A stretch of 64,000 nucleotides of DNA from Rhodococcus pyridinivorans (GCF_900105195.1 NZ_FNRX01000002.1:558001-622000); one strand, 5' to 3'. Positions 8,820 to 17,555 are shown, counted from the stretch's first letter. Notes: generated by a model not told the origin, from the sequence alone. Numbers and translations are program-made.

Positions 8820-8921
8820 TTCTTTCGTCGCAGGTGACCGGGCTGGGGATGACGCCGGGTTGTCCACAACCGGGCCTCGACGCGGCGTCAGGAGGCGCGT
8901 CGCGCCCGGCATGCTCGGCGC

Positions 8922-9782
8922 GTGATCGACTTCGACGAACCGTTCTCGGGACGCGCGGCACTCGCTGCCGGCGTCGTCACGCGGCATCGGCTCGCACGCG
9001 ACTTCGTCCACCTCCACCGCGACGTCTACATCCGACGAGAGATCCCGGCCACCCCGCTGCTGCGTGCGAAGGCGGCATGGTTGTGGTCGCAGGGCCGCGG
9101 CGTCCTCGCGGGAGTGTCCGCCGCTGCCGTGCACGGCACTCGATGGCTCGACCCGGATGCGGCGGCCGAACTCGTCCGCTCCGATCACGTCCGGTCGGCG
9201 CCGGGCATCTCGGTCCGACGCGCCCCGAAGCTCGACACCTGCGTGGTCGACGGGATGTTCGCGACCACACCGGCGCAGACGGCCTTCGATCTCGCCCGAC
9301 GAATGCCGTTCGATCGGGCCGTCGAAACGATCGACGCGCTCTGCAACGCGACCGGCCTGAAGGTGCCTGAGATCGAGGAACTCGCGACGAGGAGCAAAGG
9401 CGCACACGGTATCGGTGCCGTGCCGCGGGTGCTCGCCCTCGTCGACGGTGGGGCTGCGTCACCGCCCGAGACCCACACGCGTCTGCTCCTCGTCCGTGCC
9501 GGTCTCCCACCGCCGGAGACCCAGATCGAGATCTTCGACGGCGACGTGTTCGTGGCGCGAGCCGACATGGGATGGAAGCAGTGGCGGGTGCTCGTGGAGT
9601 ACGACGGCGTGCAGCACTGGACCGACCCCACTCAGCGCACCCGCGACATCGATCGGTACGCGGTGCTGCCCGAACTGGGGTGGACGGTCATCCGGGTCGG
9701 CGCCGACCTCCTCTACCGGCGGCCCGAAGTCTTCGTCGAACGGGTGCGGCGTGCTCTGGGAGCGGCCGGTGCGCCCGTCTGA
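8922..9782 (+). CDS. DUF559/AbiEi-type protein with C-terminal Vsr-like endonuclease domain
   Basis: A 286-residue protein of the actinobacterial group annotated as type IV toxin-antitoxin AbiEi-like or DUF559. The N-terminal third has a winged-helix AbiEi-like look (LAAGVVTRHRLARDFV, then VLAGVSAAAVHG). From about residue 190 a very-short-patch-repair-like nuclease fold appears, with an acidic residue in ARADMGW (about 212), VEYDGVQHW (about 224-232) and the closing strand GWTVIRVGADLL. No cognate AbiEii toxin gene is adjacent, so a classical toxin-antitoxin role is doubtful. The GTG start lacks a Shine-Dalgarno site. It lies between two copies of a long hairpin, which suggests the gene and repeats travel or act together. 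Confidence 0.8.
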   Translation: MIDFDEPFSGRAALAAGVVTRHRLARDFVHLHRDVYIRREIPATPLLRAKAAWLWSQGRGVLAGVSAAAVHGTRWLDPDAAAELVRSDHVRSAPGISVRRAPKLDTCVVDGMFATTPAQTAFDLARRMPFDRAVETIDALCNATGLKVPEIEELATRSKGAHGIGAVPRVLALVDGGAASPPETHTRLLLVRAGLPPPETQIEIFDGDVFVARADMGWKQWRVLVEYDGVQHWTDPTQRTRDIDRYAVLPELGWTVIRVGADLLYRRPEVFVERVRRALGAAGAPV

Positions 9783-9789
9783 GCAGAAC

Positions 9790-9843
9790 TTCGGGGAGGT
9801 TGTGTGCGTGTTTTTCGAGAAACGCGAACACAACCTCCCCGAA
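9790..9843. repeat. Long hairpin repeat, copy 2 (flanks the DUF559 gene)
   Basis: TTCGGGGAGGTTGTGT (9790-9805) pairs perfectly with 9828-9843, and an inner stem of CGTGTTT with AAACGCG closes the loop. The outer arms are identical in core sequence to the hairpin at 8763-8819. It starts 8 nt after the nuclease stop codon and lies between convergent genes, so it could also be a bidirectional terminator. Confidence 0.75.
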
Positions 9844-9859
9844 CTTTCGACGGGCAACG

Positions 9860-10951
9860 CTATTCGGTGCGGAGGAGGTAGAAGCGGAAGAAGCCGAAGT
9901 CCTCGATGGGGAGCACGTCGACCTCGGTGAAACCGGCATCGAGGGCATAGCGGCGCAGGGTCGCGGGACGCATGACGGTGCCCGTCGCGGCGCTCGGTGT
10001 GTGGCTCATACCGTCAGGGAGGCAGATGGTGAGGCTGTAGCCGTACATGAGCCGTTCGACGTCGTCACCGGGCGCGGTGAAGGTGTCGGCGACCGCTTCG
10101 TCCATGACGATCATGAACCCGCCGGGTGCGAGCGACCGTCGTACGGCAGCCAGCACTTCGACCGGTCGGGGCATGTCGTGGACGCACTCGAATGCGAAGG
10201 CCGCCTGGAAGTTTTCATCGGGCAGTTCGGACGCGTCGCACTGCGTGAACGTGACGCGTTGCGCCACATCGGCATTCTCCGCGAGGTTCGACCGGGCCAT
10301 CTCCACCGACGGGGCGTCGATGTCGAAGCCGTGAACCTTCGCATCCGGATAGGTGCGCGCGATCGTGATCGTCGACCATCCCCCGCCCCAGCCGATGTCG
10401 GCGATCTGCGCGCCCGGCTGACCGAGCACCCGGTCGACCTCCGGTACCGACCGCAGAGCATCGGGCAGCGCCTTCTCGAACAGCGGCCTGTTCGCGTCGG
10501 CCTGCGACTCGCACACGTCGCGGCCGAACTGGCTCCAACTCACGCCGCCACCGTTGCGGTACGCCTCGAGCAGACCGGGAAGCTGCATCGTCGCGCCGAC
10601 GATCATCCGGGCGAGCGGCGCCATGTACGCCAGGCTGTGCGGATCGGTGAGTACCTCGCGACCGACCGCAGACAGCGTGAAGCGTGGGGGATCGCCGTCG
10701 TCGACGTCGAGCAGACCGGTCAGAGCCTGCTGCTCGAGCCACTCGCGGGTGTACCGCGGGTGGGTTCCGGTGCGTTCGGCCAGTTCGCCGGCCGTCGCAG
10801 GTCCGTCGTCGGCGAGGCTTCGGTACCAGCCGAGACGGTCGCCGATCAGGATCGTGAGGGTGTCCATGGTGCCGAGGACGGAATCGAGGACGCGCTGCGC
10901 GTACGCGTCGACGGAATCGAGGTGGACGGAGGAAGTCGTCGAGGTGGACAT
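9860..10951 (-). CDS. SAM-dependent methyltransferase with N-terminal winged helix
   Basis: A 363-residue class I methyltransferase. The first 110 residues look like the winged-helix dimerisation domain of small-molecule methyltransferases (TAGELAERTGTHPRYTREWL). Motif I is DIGWGGGW at about 183-190, where a Cys or Gly usually follows the first Gly. It is followed by the acidic HGFDID segment that holds the ribose. ATG 10951 is chosen because CGGGAG lies 9 nt before it; an ATG three codons upstream has no spacing for a ribosome site. It is the last gene of a minus-strand run after two LysR regulators. The acceptor substrate is unknown. Confidence 0.78.
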   Translation of the reverse strand: MSTSTTSSVHLDSVDAYAQRVLDSVLGTMDTLTILIGDRLGWYRSLADDGPATAGELAERTGTHPRYTREWLEQQALTGLLDVDDGDPPRFTLSAVGREVLTDPHSLAYMAPLARMIVGATMQLPGLLEAYRNGGGVSWSQFGRDVCESQADANRPLFEKALPDALRSVPEVDRVLGQPGAQIADIGWGGGWSTITIARTYPDAKVHGFDIDAPSVEMARSNLAENADVAQRVTFTQCDASELPDENFQAAFAFECVHDMPRPVEVLAAVRRSLAPGGFMIVMDEAVADTFTAPGDDVERLMYGYSLTICLPDGMSHTPSAATGTVMRPATLRRYALDAGFTEVDVLPIEDFGFFRFYLLRTE

Positions 10952-11016
10952 ACGGATCATCTCCCGAGGAGAAGTGGATGTCGTCCCCACCATCGTCGCC
11001 CCCGGATCCCCGGATG

Positions 11017-11928
11017 TCACCGTTCCGTCGGGAGTTGCTCCTCCGCGCCGGACTCCTCGGACGACCGCACGAAGTCGACGAAGGCGCGACCGGCCTTCGA
11101 CAGCGAGGCCGGGTCGAACACCAGTCCGTACGACTGCGCGAAGGTCGGCTCGCACGGACGGACCACCGCGACGTCCTGCGCCGACTCGGCGAGCGACCGT
11201 TCGACGAACGACCCACCCAGACCGGCGAGCACCATCGGCAGGCGGGCCTCGCGATGATCGGTGAGCACGGAGATGGGACGGCGCACCTCGGCCTGCCGCA
11301 TTGCGTAGTCGATCGCGTCGCTCACGGAGCCACCACCGCGCGGCACGAACACCATCGGGATGTCGGGGAGCTCGGCCAAGGACAGCGGCCCGGGTGGCAG
11401 GTCGGTGCCGGGGGGATAGGCGAGCCAGTACTCGGTCTGTCCGAGCTCGATGATCTCGAGACCCACCTCGTCCTCGACGGGCAGATGGGTGACGACGAAC
11501 TCGCAGTAGCCGTCGTGGATGACCGACGCGGTGAACTCCTCCGCACGCAGATCACCGAGGCGCGCGGTGACTTTGGGATGGAGACGGCGGAACTCGGAGA
11601 CCAGGTCGACGATCGGGCCGGTTGCGAGAGCGGGGAAGACCATCAGATCCAGTCGGCCCGTCACCTCGGTCGTCGACACGGTGAGCAGCTCCTCGACCGC
11701 GTTCACATCGCGGAGGATCTGCCGGCTCGGGCCGATCAGTGCCTTGCCCGCCGCGGTGAGCACCATGCCGCGCCCGATGCGGTGGAACAACTGCACCCCC
11801 AGCTCGCGTTCGAGGCTGCGCAGTGCCTGGGAGACGGTGGGCTGGGCGACGCCGAGCTCGGCGGCCGCGCCGTTGATGCCGTCGTTCTCCACGACGGCGA
11901 GGAAGTATTCGACCTGACGGAACTCCAT
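11017..11928 (-). CDS. LysR-family transcriptional regulator
   Basis: A 303-residue LysR regulator. Residues 1-60 are the helix-turn-helix (MEFRQVEYFLAVVENDGING, then AAELGVAQPTVSQALRSLE). A periplasmic-binding-type effector domain follows from about residue 90. It is encoded 4 nt downstream of a second LysR gene and 65 nt upstream of the methyltransferase gene, within the minus-strand block of the catabolic cluster. LysR proteins usually activate neighbouring operons in response to a pathway acid or CoA ester. The likely targets are the acyl-CoA genes on either side, but no operator is obvious. Confidence 0.85.
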   Translation of the reverse strand: MEFRQVEYFLAVVENDGINGAAAELGVAQPTVSQALRSLERELGVQLFHRIGRGMVLTAAGKALIGPSRQILRDVNAVEELLTVSTTEVTGRLDLMVFPALATGPIVDLVSEFRRLHPKVTARLGDLRAEEFTASVIHDGYCEFVVTHLPVEDEVGLEIIELGQTEYWLAYPPGTDLPPGPLSLAELPDIPMVFVPRGGGSVSDAIDYAMRQAEVRRPISVLTDHREARLPMVLAGLGGSFVERSLAESAQDVAVVRPCEPTFAQSYGLVFDPASLSKAGRAFVDFVRSSEESGAEEQLPTER

Positions 11929-11932
11929 GTCG

Positions 11933-12802
11933 TCACGCTTCCCAGGGGGTGCCGGTGGTGGTTGCCACGAATGCGGCGGCAGCGGGGGACAGATCGCCGG
12001 GTCGCATCACCAATCCGACGGGACGCCGGAACGGTGGGTCCAGGGGCCGGACGACCGCACCGGGGATCTGCTTCTCGGCGACGCGACGCGGCACGATCGT
12101 CCCGGCGGTGCCACGCTCGACGAACTGCCACAGGGCTGCCTGGTTGGCGCAGTCGACGACGACGTTCTGATCGCCGAGCAGTTCACCGGTGCGTGCGGCG
12201 CTCGCGCGGGAGCCGAGGTCGAGGACCAGCGGGAAGTCGCGGACCTGGGCCCGGGTGACGGGGTCGGGCACGTCGGCGGCGCGGTCGGGGTGCACGGCGA
12301 GCACCATCTCCTGCTCGAGGACCGGAACGGTGATCATGCCGGCGTGATCGACGGACAGGTCGGTGATGCCGATCTCCGCCTCGCCGCGGCGCAGCGCCGC
12401 GTGGACTCCGGGAGGGCCTTCGGCGTCGTTCACCCGCACGGTCAGGTTGGGGTAGCGCCGACGGAAGCGCTGGACGAACTCGATGACGGGGTGGATCGAG
12501 AACGTCGCGAAGGTGACGATCTCGACACGACCGGCCTGGAGATCGCGCACCGCCGCGACCTTCTGTTTCGCCCGCTCGACGTCGGCCAGGATGCGGCGTG
12601 CGGCGCCCTCGAGGACACGACCGTCCTCGGTGAGGGTGAGCCGTCGGCCGGTGCGGTCGAACAGGGTCGTGTCGAGGCGGCGTTCGAGGGTGCGGATGGC
12701 CTGCGACAACGACGGCTGCGAAATGTAAAGTGCCTGAGCAGCTTTCGTGATCCCGCCGTGGTCGACGACCGCCACGAAATAGGTCACGAGGTGCAAGTCC
12801 AC
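11933..12802 (-). CDS. LysR-family transcriptional regulator
   Basis: A 289-residue LysR regulator. The wHTH covers residues 1-60 (VTYFVAVVDHGGITKAAQAL, ISQPSLSQAIRTLERRL) and the effector-binding domain follows. A longer upstream reading frame exists but overlaps the crotonase gene. The GTG at 12802 is preferred because a TACGAT -10-like box lies exactly 6 nt before it, the usual layout of a leaderless actinobacterial transcript. It stands directly before a second LysR gene, and the two are about as different as members of separate subgroups. It probably regulates the acyl-CoA catabolic genes; the inducer is unknown. Confidence 0.83.
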   Translation of the reverse strand: MDLHLVTYFVAVVDHGGITKAAQALYISQPSLSQAIRTLERRLDTTLFDRTGRRLTLTEDGRVLEGAARRILADVERAKQKVAAVRDLQAGRVEIVTFATFSIHPVIEFVQRFRRRYPNLTVRVNDAEGPPGVHAALRRGEAEIGITDLSVDHAGMITVPVLEQEMVLAVHPDRAADVPDPVTRAQVRDFPLVLDLGSRASAARTGELLGDQNVVVDCANQAALWQFVERGTAGTIVPRRVAEKQIPGAVVRPLDPPFRRPVGLVMRPGDLSPAAAAFVATTTGTPWEA

Positions 12803-12818
12803 CCGATTATCGTAGGTG
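12803..12818 (-). promoter_or_regulatory. Leaderless-type promoter of the second LysR gene
   Basis: On the minus strand the sequence TACGATAATCGG directly precedes the GTG start. TACGAT fits the TANNNT -10 consensus with 6 nt to the start codon, and there is no Shine-Dalgarno sequence. This supports an own promoter for the two regulators. Confidence 0.45.
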
Positions 12819-12846
12819 ACGCTCGGAACCGTCCTGGACGCAACCG

Positions 12847-13641
12847 TCAGGAAGGGGTGTCTACCGGGCGCGGTACCCGCCATCCGCCGGTGAACGACGG
12901 CTCGCGTTTGTCGACGAATGCACGCATCGCATCGGGGGCGTCGGTGGCGTGGTTGATCGCCTGCGAGCGGGCCTCGTTCTCGAGTGCTTCGCGGAGCGTG
13001 AGCGACGAACCCTGCTCGAGCATCCGCGCCGACATGCTCACCGCGACCGGCGGGGCGGCGGCCAGCCGCGCGGCCAGTTCGGCGGCGCGACCGGCGAGGG
13101 CGTCGGGCTCGACGAGCTCGGTCACCAGGCCCAGGTCGTATGCTTCCTCGGCGCACACGATGTCGGCGAGCATGACCAGACGCTTCGCCTGGTGCAGTCC
13201 CACGAGGCGCGGCAGGATCCACGACCCGCCGAAGTCGATCGACAGTCCGCGCCGCGCGAAGATCTGACCGAACTTCGCGGTGCGGGAGGCGACGACCACG
13301 TCGCACAGCAACGCCATGTTCCATCCCGCGCCCACCGCATACCCCTCGACCTGCGCGATCAACGGCTTCGAGAACTCCGCGACGGCGAGCGCCGTCTCGT
13401 TGATCTCCCGCATACGGTCGAGGGGATGGGTGGAGTCGCGCCGTTCCATGTCGGCACCGGTGCAGAAGTCACCACCGGCGCCGGTGAGGATCACGGCGCG
13501 GACGGAATCGTCGTGCTGGAGCGCACCGAACGTCTCACGCAACGACCGCCACGCCTCGACCGTCATCGCGTTCTTGCGCTCCGGTCGACTCAGCGTGATC
13601 GTGGCGACCGAGCCGTCCTGCGCGACCAGAACGTCCGACAT
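12847..13641 (-). CDS. Crotonase-family enzyme, probably an enoyl-CoA isomerase (PaaG-like)
   Basis: A 264-residue crotonase-fold protein. Oxyanion-hole segments are present (GGDFCTGADM and VEGYAVGAGWNMALLCD). The two glutamates of true enoyl-CoA hydratases are missing: the PE position is replaced in KFGQIFARRGL, and the second lies in a HQAKRLV segment. Instead there is an Asp in GLSIDFGGSW, the place used by PaaG-type isomerases. I therefore favour double-bond isomerisation or ring opening over hydration. Its start is 2 nt after the stop of a canonical hydratase gene, so the two probably work on successive intermediates. Confidence 0.8.
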   Translation of the reverse strand: MSDVLVAQDGSVATITLSRPERKNAMTVEAWRSLRETFGALQHDDSVRAVILTGAGGDFCTGADMERRDSTHPLDRMREINETALAVAEFSKPLIAQVEGYAVGAGWNMALLCDVVVASRTAKFGQIFARRGLSIDFGGSWILPRLVGLHQAKRLVMLADIVCAEEAYDLGLVTELVEPDALAGRAAELAARLAAAPPVAVSMSARMLEQGSSLTLREALENEARSQAINHATDAPDAMRAFVDKREPSFTGGWRVPRPVDTPS

Positions 13642-13643
13642 TC

Positions 13644-14405
13644 CTACTCGCCCTTCCAGACCGGTGCGCGCTTCTCGGCGAACGCCCGGGCGCCTTCCTT
13701 GGCGTCGGCCGACGCGAAGACCGGGTCGATGAACTTGCGCTGCGCGACGAAGGCGTCGGGGTCGGTGTAGTTGGCGGCCATCGCGACGACCTGCTTGGTG
13801 GCCTTGACGGCGAGGGGGCCGTTCGCCGCGACGCGGGCGGCGAGTTCCTTTGCCACGGTGAGTGCTTCACCGGGCTCGGTGACGCGGTTGACCAGGCCGT
13901 GCTGGTGGGCGACCTCGGCGGTGAGTGGGTCACCGGTGATGGCCAGTTCCATCGCGAGCGGGTAGGGGAGGATCTTCGGCAGGCGCAGCAGGCCGCCGGC
14001 CGCCGCCGCGAGTCCGCGCTTGACCTCGGGGATACCGAACTTCGCTTCGCGCGACGCGACGATCAGGTCGGCGGACAGGGCGAGCTCGCATCCACCGGCC
14101 AGGGCCCAGCCCTCGACGGCGGCGATGAGCGGCTTGCTCGGCGGTGCCTCGGTGAGGCCACCGAAACCGCGGCCGGGGATCGACGGGCGCTCCCCGCGTG
14201 CGAACGCCTTCAGATCCATTCCGGCGCAGAACGTTCTGCCGGCACCGGTGAGGATGCCGATGGTCAGGTCGGGGCGTGCCTCGAACTCGTCGATGGCCGC
14301 GGCCAACGCCTCCGAGACCTCCAGGTTCACGGCGTTCTTGGCCTCGGGGCGGTTGAGGGTGAACACCGCGACGCCGTCGGCGAATTCGGTGAGGACAACG
14401 CTCAT
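13644..14405 (-). CDS. Enoyl-CoA hydratase
   Basis: A 253-residue crotonase-family enzyme that adds water to a 2-enoyl-CoA. Both catalytic glutamates appear: one in KFGIPEVKRGL and one in YPLAMELAITGD. The oxyanion-hole segments AGRTFCAGMD and VEGWALAGGCELALS are also present. ATG 14405 has an AAGGAAAA site upstream; an earlier in-frame start would overlap the MBL gene for no gain. It is separated by 1 nt from the MBL-hydrolase gene and by 2 nt from the isomerase-like gene, so all belong to one operon that begins with the acyl-CoA synthetase at 17033. Confidence 0.87.
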   Translation of the reverse strand: MSVVLTEFADGVAVFTLNRPEAKNAVNLEVSEALAAAIDEFEARPDLTIGILTGAGRTFCAGMDLKAFARGERPSIPGRGFGGLTEAPPSKPLIAAVEGWALAGGCELALSADLIVASREAKFGIPEVKRGLAAAAGGLLRLPKILPYPLAMELAITGDPLTAEVAHQHGLVNRVTEPGEALTVAKELAARVAANGPLAVKATKQVVAMAANYTDPDAFVAQRKFIDPVFASADAKEGARAFAEKRAPVWKGE

Positions 14406-14406
14406 G

Positions 14407-15471
14407 TCAGTTTTCCTTCGTATGGGTCGGAGTGGAGAGAGTCCAGTGGGCGGGAGTTCCACCGTCGGAACGGATGTCGCCTCTATCGGCGAGAACGAGC
14501 AGATGGGCCTGGGTTTCGCGGACGGCGAGTCGCTGCAGCCGGGGATCCATCACATCGATAGGACGCGACCACGTGACGCGGGTCGTGATCTCCCACGCCG
14601 TCGACTCGGGCCTGGACGCGACGGCATCGCGGATCTCGTCGAGACGGACCTCGTGGTGGTCCATGAGTTGGCGTGCGCGTTCGGTGACTCCGCGGAACCG
14701 GTACTCGTGGGCGGGCAGCACCTCGCAGTCCGGCAGAGCCGTCGTCGCATGCAGCGACAGCAGATAGCGGTGCAACGGGTCGCCCAGTTCGCCGGGGCCG
14801 GAGGAGATGTTGGGGCTGATGCGCGGAAGCATGTGGTCGCCGCTGAACAGCAAGTCGCGGTCGCGGTCGACGAAGGCGAGGTGACCGGGCGTGTGGCCGG
14901 GCGTCCACACCGCTTCGATGTTCCACCCGGGCAGATCGAGTCGATCACCATGAGCGAGAACGACATCCGCGCTCTCGCCCCGGGGGAAGCGGACGAGTTC
15001 GAAGCGGGCGGCCTCGACGACCTCGGGCGGTGCGCCGAGTCCGGTGAGGTCTACGCGCCATGCTTCCTTGTCGGCGGCGGCGTCCTCCGGGGTGAAGTGC
15101 CCGAGGGCGGCGGCGTCGGCGGCGTGCATCGCGATCACAGCGCCGGTCGTTTCCTTCAACCGGGGTGCCAGACCGAAATGGTCGGGATGCAGGTGAGTGA
15201 TCGCCGCGTAGCGCACCTCGGTGATGTGATGGCCGGTCGCGGCGACACCGGCCACGAGAGTGTCCCACGACTCCTCGGTGTCCATACCGAGGTCGATCAG
15301 GGCGAGGCCGTCGTCGAAGGCGAGCGCATAGGACAGCACGTACCGCAGCGGGTTCTTCGGCATCGGAACCGGAATCGACCACAGTCCTGGCCGCACCTCT
15401 TCGACCGGTGGCAGTACGCCGGCCGCCCACGCTTCACGCTGGACGGTACCGAGATCCTCGGTGACGATCAT
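14407..15471 (-). CDS. Metallo-beta-lactamase-fold hydrolase
   Basis: A 354-residue MBL-fold protein. The zinc motif ITHLHPDHFG is near residues 88-97, the later His is in WTPGHTPGHLA, the bridging Asp is in LLFSGDHML, and the last ligand is likely His in LPAHEYRF. The C-terminal 80 residues look like the winged-helix domain of LACTB2-like thioesterase/hydrolases. The ATG at 15471 overlaps the acyl-CoA synthetase stop (ATGA), so the two are translationally coupled. A CoA-thioesterase or lactone-hydrolase role in this operon is reasonable but unproven. Confidence 0.82.
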   Translation of the reverse strand: MIVTEDLGTVQREAWAAGVLPPVEEVRPGLWSIPVPMPKNPLRYVLSYALAFDDGLALIDLGMDTEESWDTLVAGVAATGHHITEVRYAAITHLHPDHFGLAPRLKETTGAVIAMHAADAAALGHFTPEDAAADKEAWRVDLTGLGAPPEVVEAARFELVRFPRGESADVVLAHGDRLDLPGWNIEAVWTPGHTPGHLAFVDRDRDLLFSGDHMLPRISPNISSGPGELGDPLHRYLLSLHATTALPDCEVLPAHEYRFRGVTERARQLMDHHEVRLDEIRDAVASRPESTAWEITTRVTWSRPIDVMDPRLQRLAVRETQAHLLVLADRGDIRSDGGTPAHWTLSTPTHTKEN

Positions 15472-17033
15472 GACGTCGTTCCTTCCCGTGCAGGAGCGAA
15501 CTCGTCGCGCAGTGTGCGCTTCAGGATCTTGCCGCTGGCGTTGCGAGGCAACTCGTCGACGAAGTGGATGTGCCGGGGCTTCTTGTAGGAAGCCAGACGT
15601 TCGACGGTGAACTCGAGGAGTTCGGCCTCGGTCGGTGTCTCGGCTCCGGGCGCGACCCGCACGACGGCGGTCACGGCCTCGCCCCACCGGTCGTCCGGAA
15701 CTCCCACCACTGCGACCTCGGCGACGGAAGGATGTTCGGAGATGACCGATTCGACCTCGATCGGGTAGACGTTCTCACCCCCGGAGATGATCATGTCCTT
15801 CACGCGGTCGGTGACGAACAGGTAGCCGTCCTCGTCGATGTGCCCGGCATCGCCGGTGCGCAGAAAACCGTCCTCGGTGAACAGGGCGGCGTTCTCGGCC
15901 TCGCGTCGCCAGTAACCCTGTGTGTTGTTGCGCGACCGGCTCACGATCTCACCGGTTTCGCCGCGGGGGAGCGGTTCGCCGGTGGCGAGGTCACGGATCT
16001 GGACCTCGATCCCCGGCAGCCCGGTGCCGGCCGAACGTAGGAGGTAGGAGCGCGGACCGTGCGGGTCGTGGTCCTCGGCACGTAGCGCTGTGAGGGCGCC
16101 CATCGTCTCGGTCATCCCGTAACGCTGCACGAAGCGGCAGCCGAGGGTGTCCATGGCGCGGGCGAGTTGCGTGGGCGTGATGGGAGAGGCGCCGTAGGCG
16201 ACCAGACGCAGCGCCGACAGGTCGTAGTCCGACAGGTCGGGCATCTCCACGAGCATGTTGATCACCGACGGCACGAGGAATGCGTGGGTGATGCCGTGCT
16301 CGGAGATGGCGGCCGCCACCAGGTTCGGGCGCATCTCACCGAGCAACACCAGGTGCAATCCCGCCGACAGGGTCGTGCTCATCCAGCCGGCGCCGGCGAT
16401 GTGGAACAGGGGCAGCGCGTCGAGGGACACCGAGTCCTCGGTGAACTCGTACAGCGCGAAGTTCTGCGGTTCGTTGAACAGGTTGTGATGCGTCGCCACA
16501 ACACCTTTGGGTCGACCCGTGGTGCCCGAGGTGTAGAGCTGCAGCACCTCGGTCCGCGGGTCGTCGCCGAAGCCGGGGTCGATGTCGTCACCGGAGGCGA
16601 CGAAGTCGTCCCACGACCGTGCACCGGGAACGGTGGAGGCGTCGCCGACCACGACGATCTGTACGGCGGGCAGGACTGTGGCGGCAGCGCGGGCCGATGC
16701 GGCGAACTCGTCCTCGACGATCAGGACGTCGAGCTGCGCGTCGTCGGCGATGTCGGCGATCTCGCCCGGGTTCAGGCGCCAGTTGAGCGGGGTGAAGACC
16801 AGTCCGGCCTTGGCGCAGCCGACGAACGAGGACGCGCCGGGTAGGCCCATGCGCAGCAGTGCGCCGATGCGCTCGGACGTCGCCGGAACGGTCGCGAGCG
16901 CCGAGGCGACCCGGTTGGTGAGCGCGTCGAACTCGGAGTAGGTGAGTGTGGTTCCGCCGGAGCTGACCGCCGCACGATCCGGATGTTCGACTGCCAGCTG
17001 CCGGATTCGGTTGGGAAGGTGCAACTCGCTCAC
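15468..17033 (-). CDS. Acyl-CoA synthetase (AMP-forming)
   Basis: A 521-residue ANL-family ligase. LYTSGTTGRPKGVV (about 168-181) is the ATP-phosphate loop. RYGMTETMG, TGDAGHIDEDGY and the catalytic-lysine tail NASGKILKRTL complete the signature. It opens the minus-strand operon running through MBL hydrolase, hydratase and isomerase. It is distinct from the ligase at 3605, so the cluster can activate two acids or the same acid at two stages. The ATG at 17033 starts with SELHLPNRIRQLA, consistent with the family N terminus. Confidence 0.87.
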   Translation of the reverse strand: MSELHLPNRIRQLAVEHPDRAAVSSGGTTLTYSEFDALTNRVASALATVPATSERIGALLRMGLPGASSFVGCAKAGLVFTPLNWRLNPGEIADIADDAQLDVLIVEDEFAASARAAATVLPAVQIVVVGDASTVPGARSWDDFVASGDDIDPGFGDDPRTEVLQLYTSGTTGRPKGVVATHHNLFNEPQNFALYEFTEDSVSLDALPLFHIAGAGWMSTTLSAGLHLVLLGEMRPNLVAAAISEHGITHAFLVPSVINMLVEMPDLSDYDLSALRLVAYGASPITPTQLARAMDTLGCRFVQRYGMTETMGALTALRAEDHDPHGPRSYLLRSAGTGLPGIEVQIRDLATGEPLPRGETGEIVSRSRNNTQGYWRREAENAALFTEDGFLRTGDAGHIDEDGYLFVTDRVKDMIISGGENVYPIEVESVISEHPSVAEVAVVGVPDDRWGEAVTAVVRVAPGAETPTEAELLEFTVERLASYKKPRHIHFVDELPRNASGKILKRTLRDEFAPAREGTTS

Positions 17034-17164
17034 ATCACGCTCCTGATCGACACGGCCGACGCGCGGACATGCCGTCCACGCCGTTCCAGTCGATCACGAT
17101 CGTGACTGCTGCCACAAAGACCCGCAGCCGTACGCAACGTTAGGGCAAACCTATGGGCGCGTAT

Positions 17165-17221
17165 CGAGACCGACGTCGTGTGCGAAATCCCCGACGGGTC
17201 TCGCACACGACGTCGGTCTCG
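17165..17221. repeat. Perfect 21-bp inverted repeat with 15-nt loop
   Basis: Arms 17165-17185 and 17201-17221 are exact reverse complements (core GACCGACGTCGTGTGCGA). It lies between the ABM gene (10 nt past its stop) and the acyl-CoA synthetase start (131 nt upstream), both on the minus strand. There is no T run, so it is an atypical terminator, a transcript-stabilising hairpin or a palindromic element. Confidence 0.7.
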
Positions 17222-17231
17222 AGGCGATCGA

Positions 17232-17555
17232 TCAGTCGATCTGCAGTTCACCCATCCGGCCCCACTCGGTGCCCGGAATCTCCGTGTTGAGGATGCGCGG
17301 GGTCTCGACCAGCGCCGGCCGCATTGCGTCGAGCCCCCTGCGGAAGTGATCGGACTTCACGTGCTCGGATCCGGCGTCCCCGTCGCGGAACGCCTCGACG
17401 AGAACGAACTCGGACGGATCGTCCACGCTGCGGGACCAGTCGAACCACAGGTTCCCGGGTTCGCTGCGAGTCGCCTCGGTGAACTCCGCGGTGGTCTCGA
17501 GCCAACTGTCCTGGTACTCGGGCTTCACCTTGAAACGGACCACGATGAAGATCAT
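17232..17555 (-). CDS. Antibiotic biosynthesis monooxygenase (ABM) domain protein
   Basis: A 107-residue single-domain ABM protein (ferredoxin-like dimeric barrel) of the YgiN/quinol-monooxygenase group. It begins with [19 protein letters not shown]. The central [19 protein letters not shown] and the later [14 protein letters not shown] match the conserved Trp/Glu/His pattern of the family. Such proteins oxidise quinols or polyketide-like aromatics without a cofactor, or act as small degrading enzymes. It lies upstream of the acyl-CoA synthetase operon on the same strand, but the 21-bp hairpin separates them, so a shared transcript is uncertain. Confidence 0.75.
   Translation of the reverse strand: MIFIVVRFKVKPEYQDSWLETTAEFTEATRSEPGNLWFDWSRSVDDPSEFVLVEAFRDGDAGSEHVKSDHFRRGLDAMRPALVETPRILNTEIPGTEWGRMGELQID

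Noticed and set aside
8922..9782. Classical AbiE toxin-antitoxin pair
   Set aside because: No AbiEii nucleotidyltransferase toxin gene is adjacent; the nucleotidyltransferase at 34317 is far away and of AadA type.
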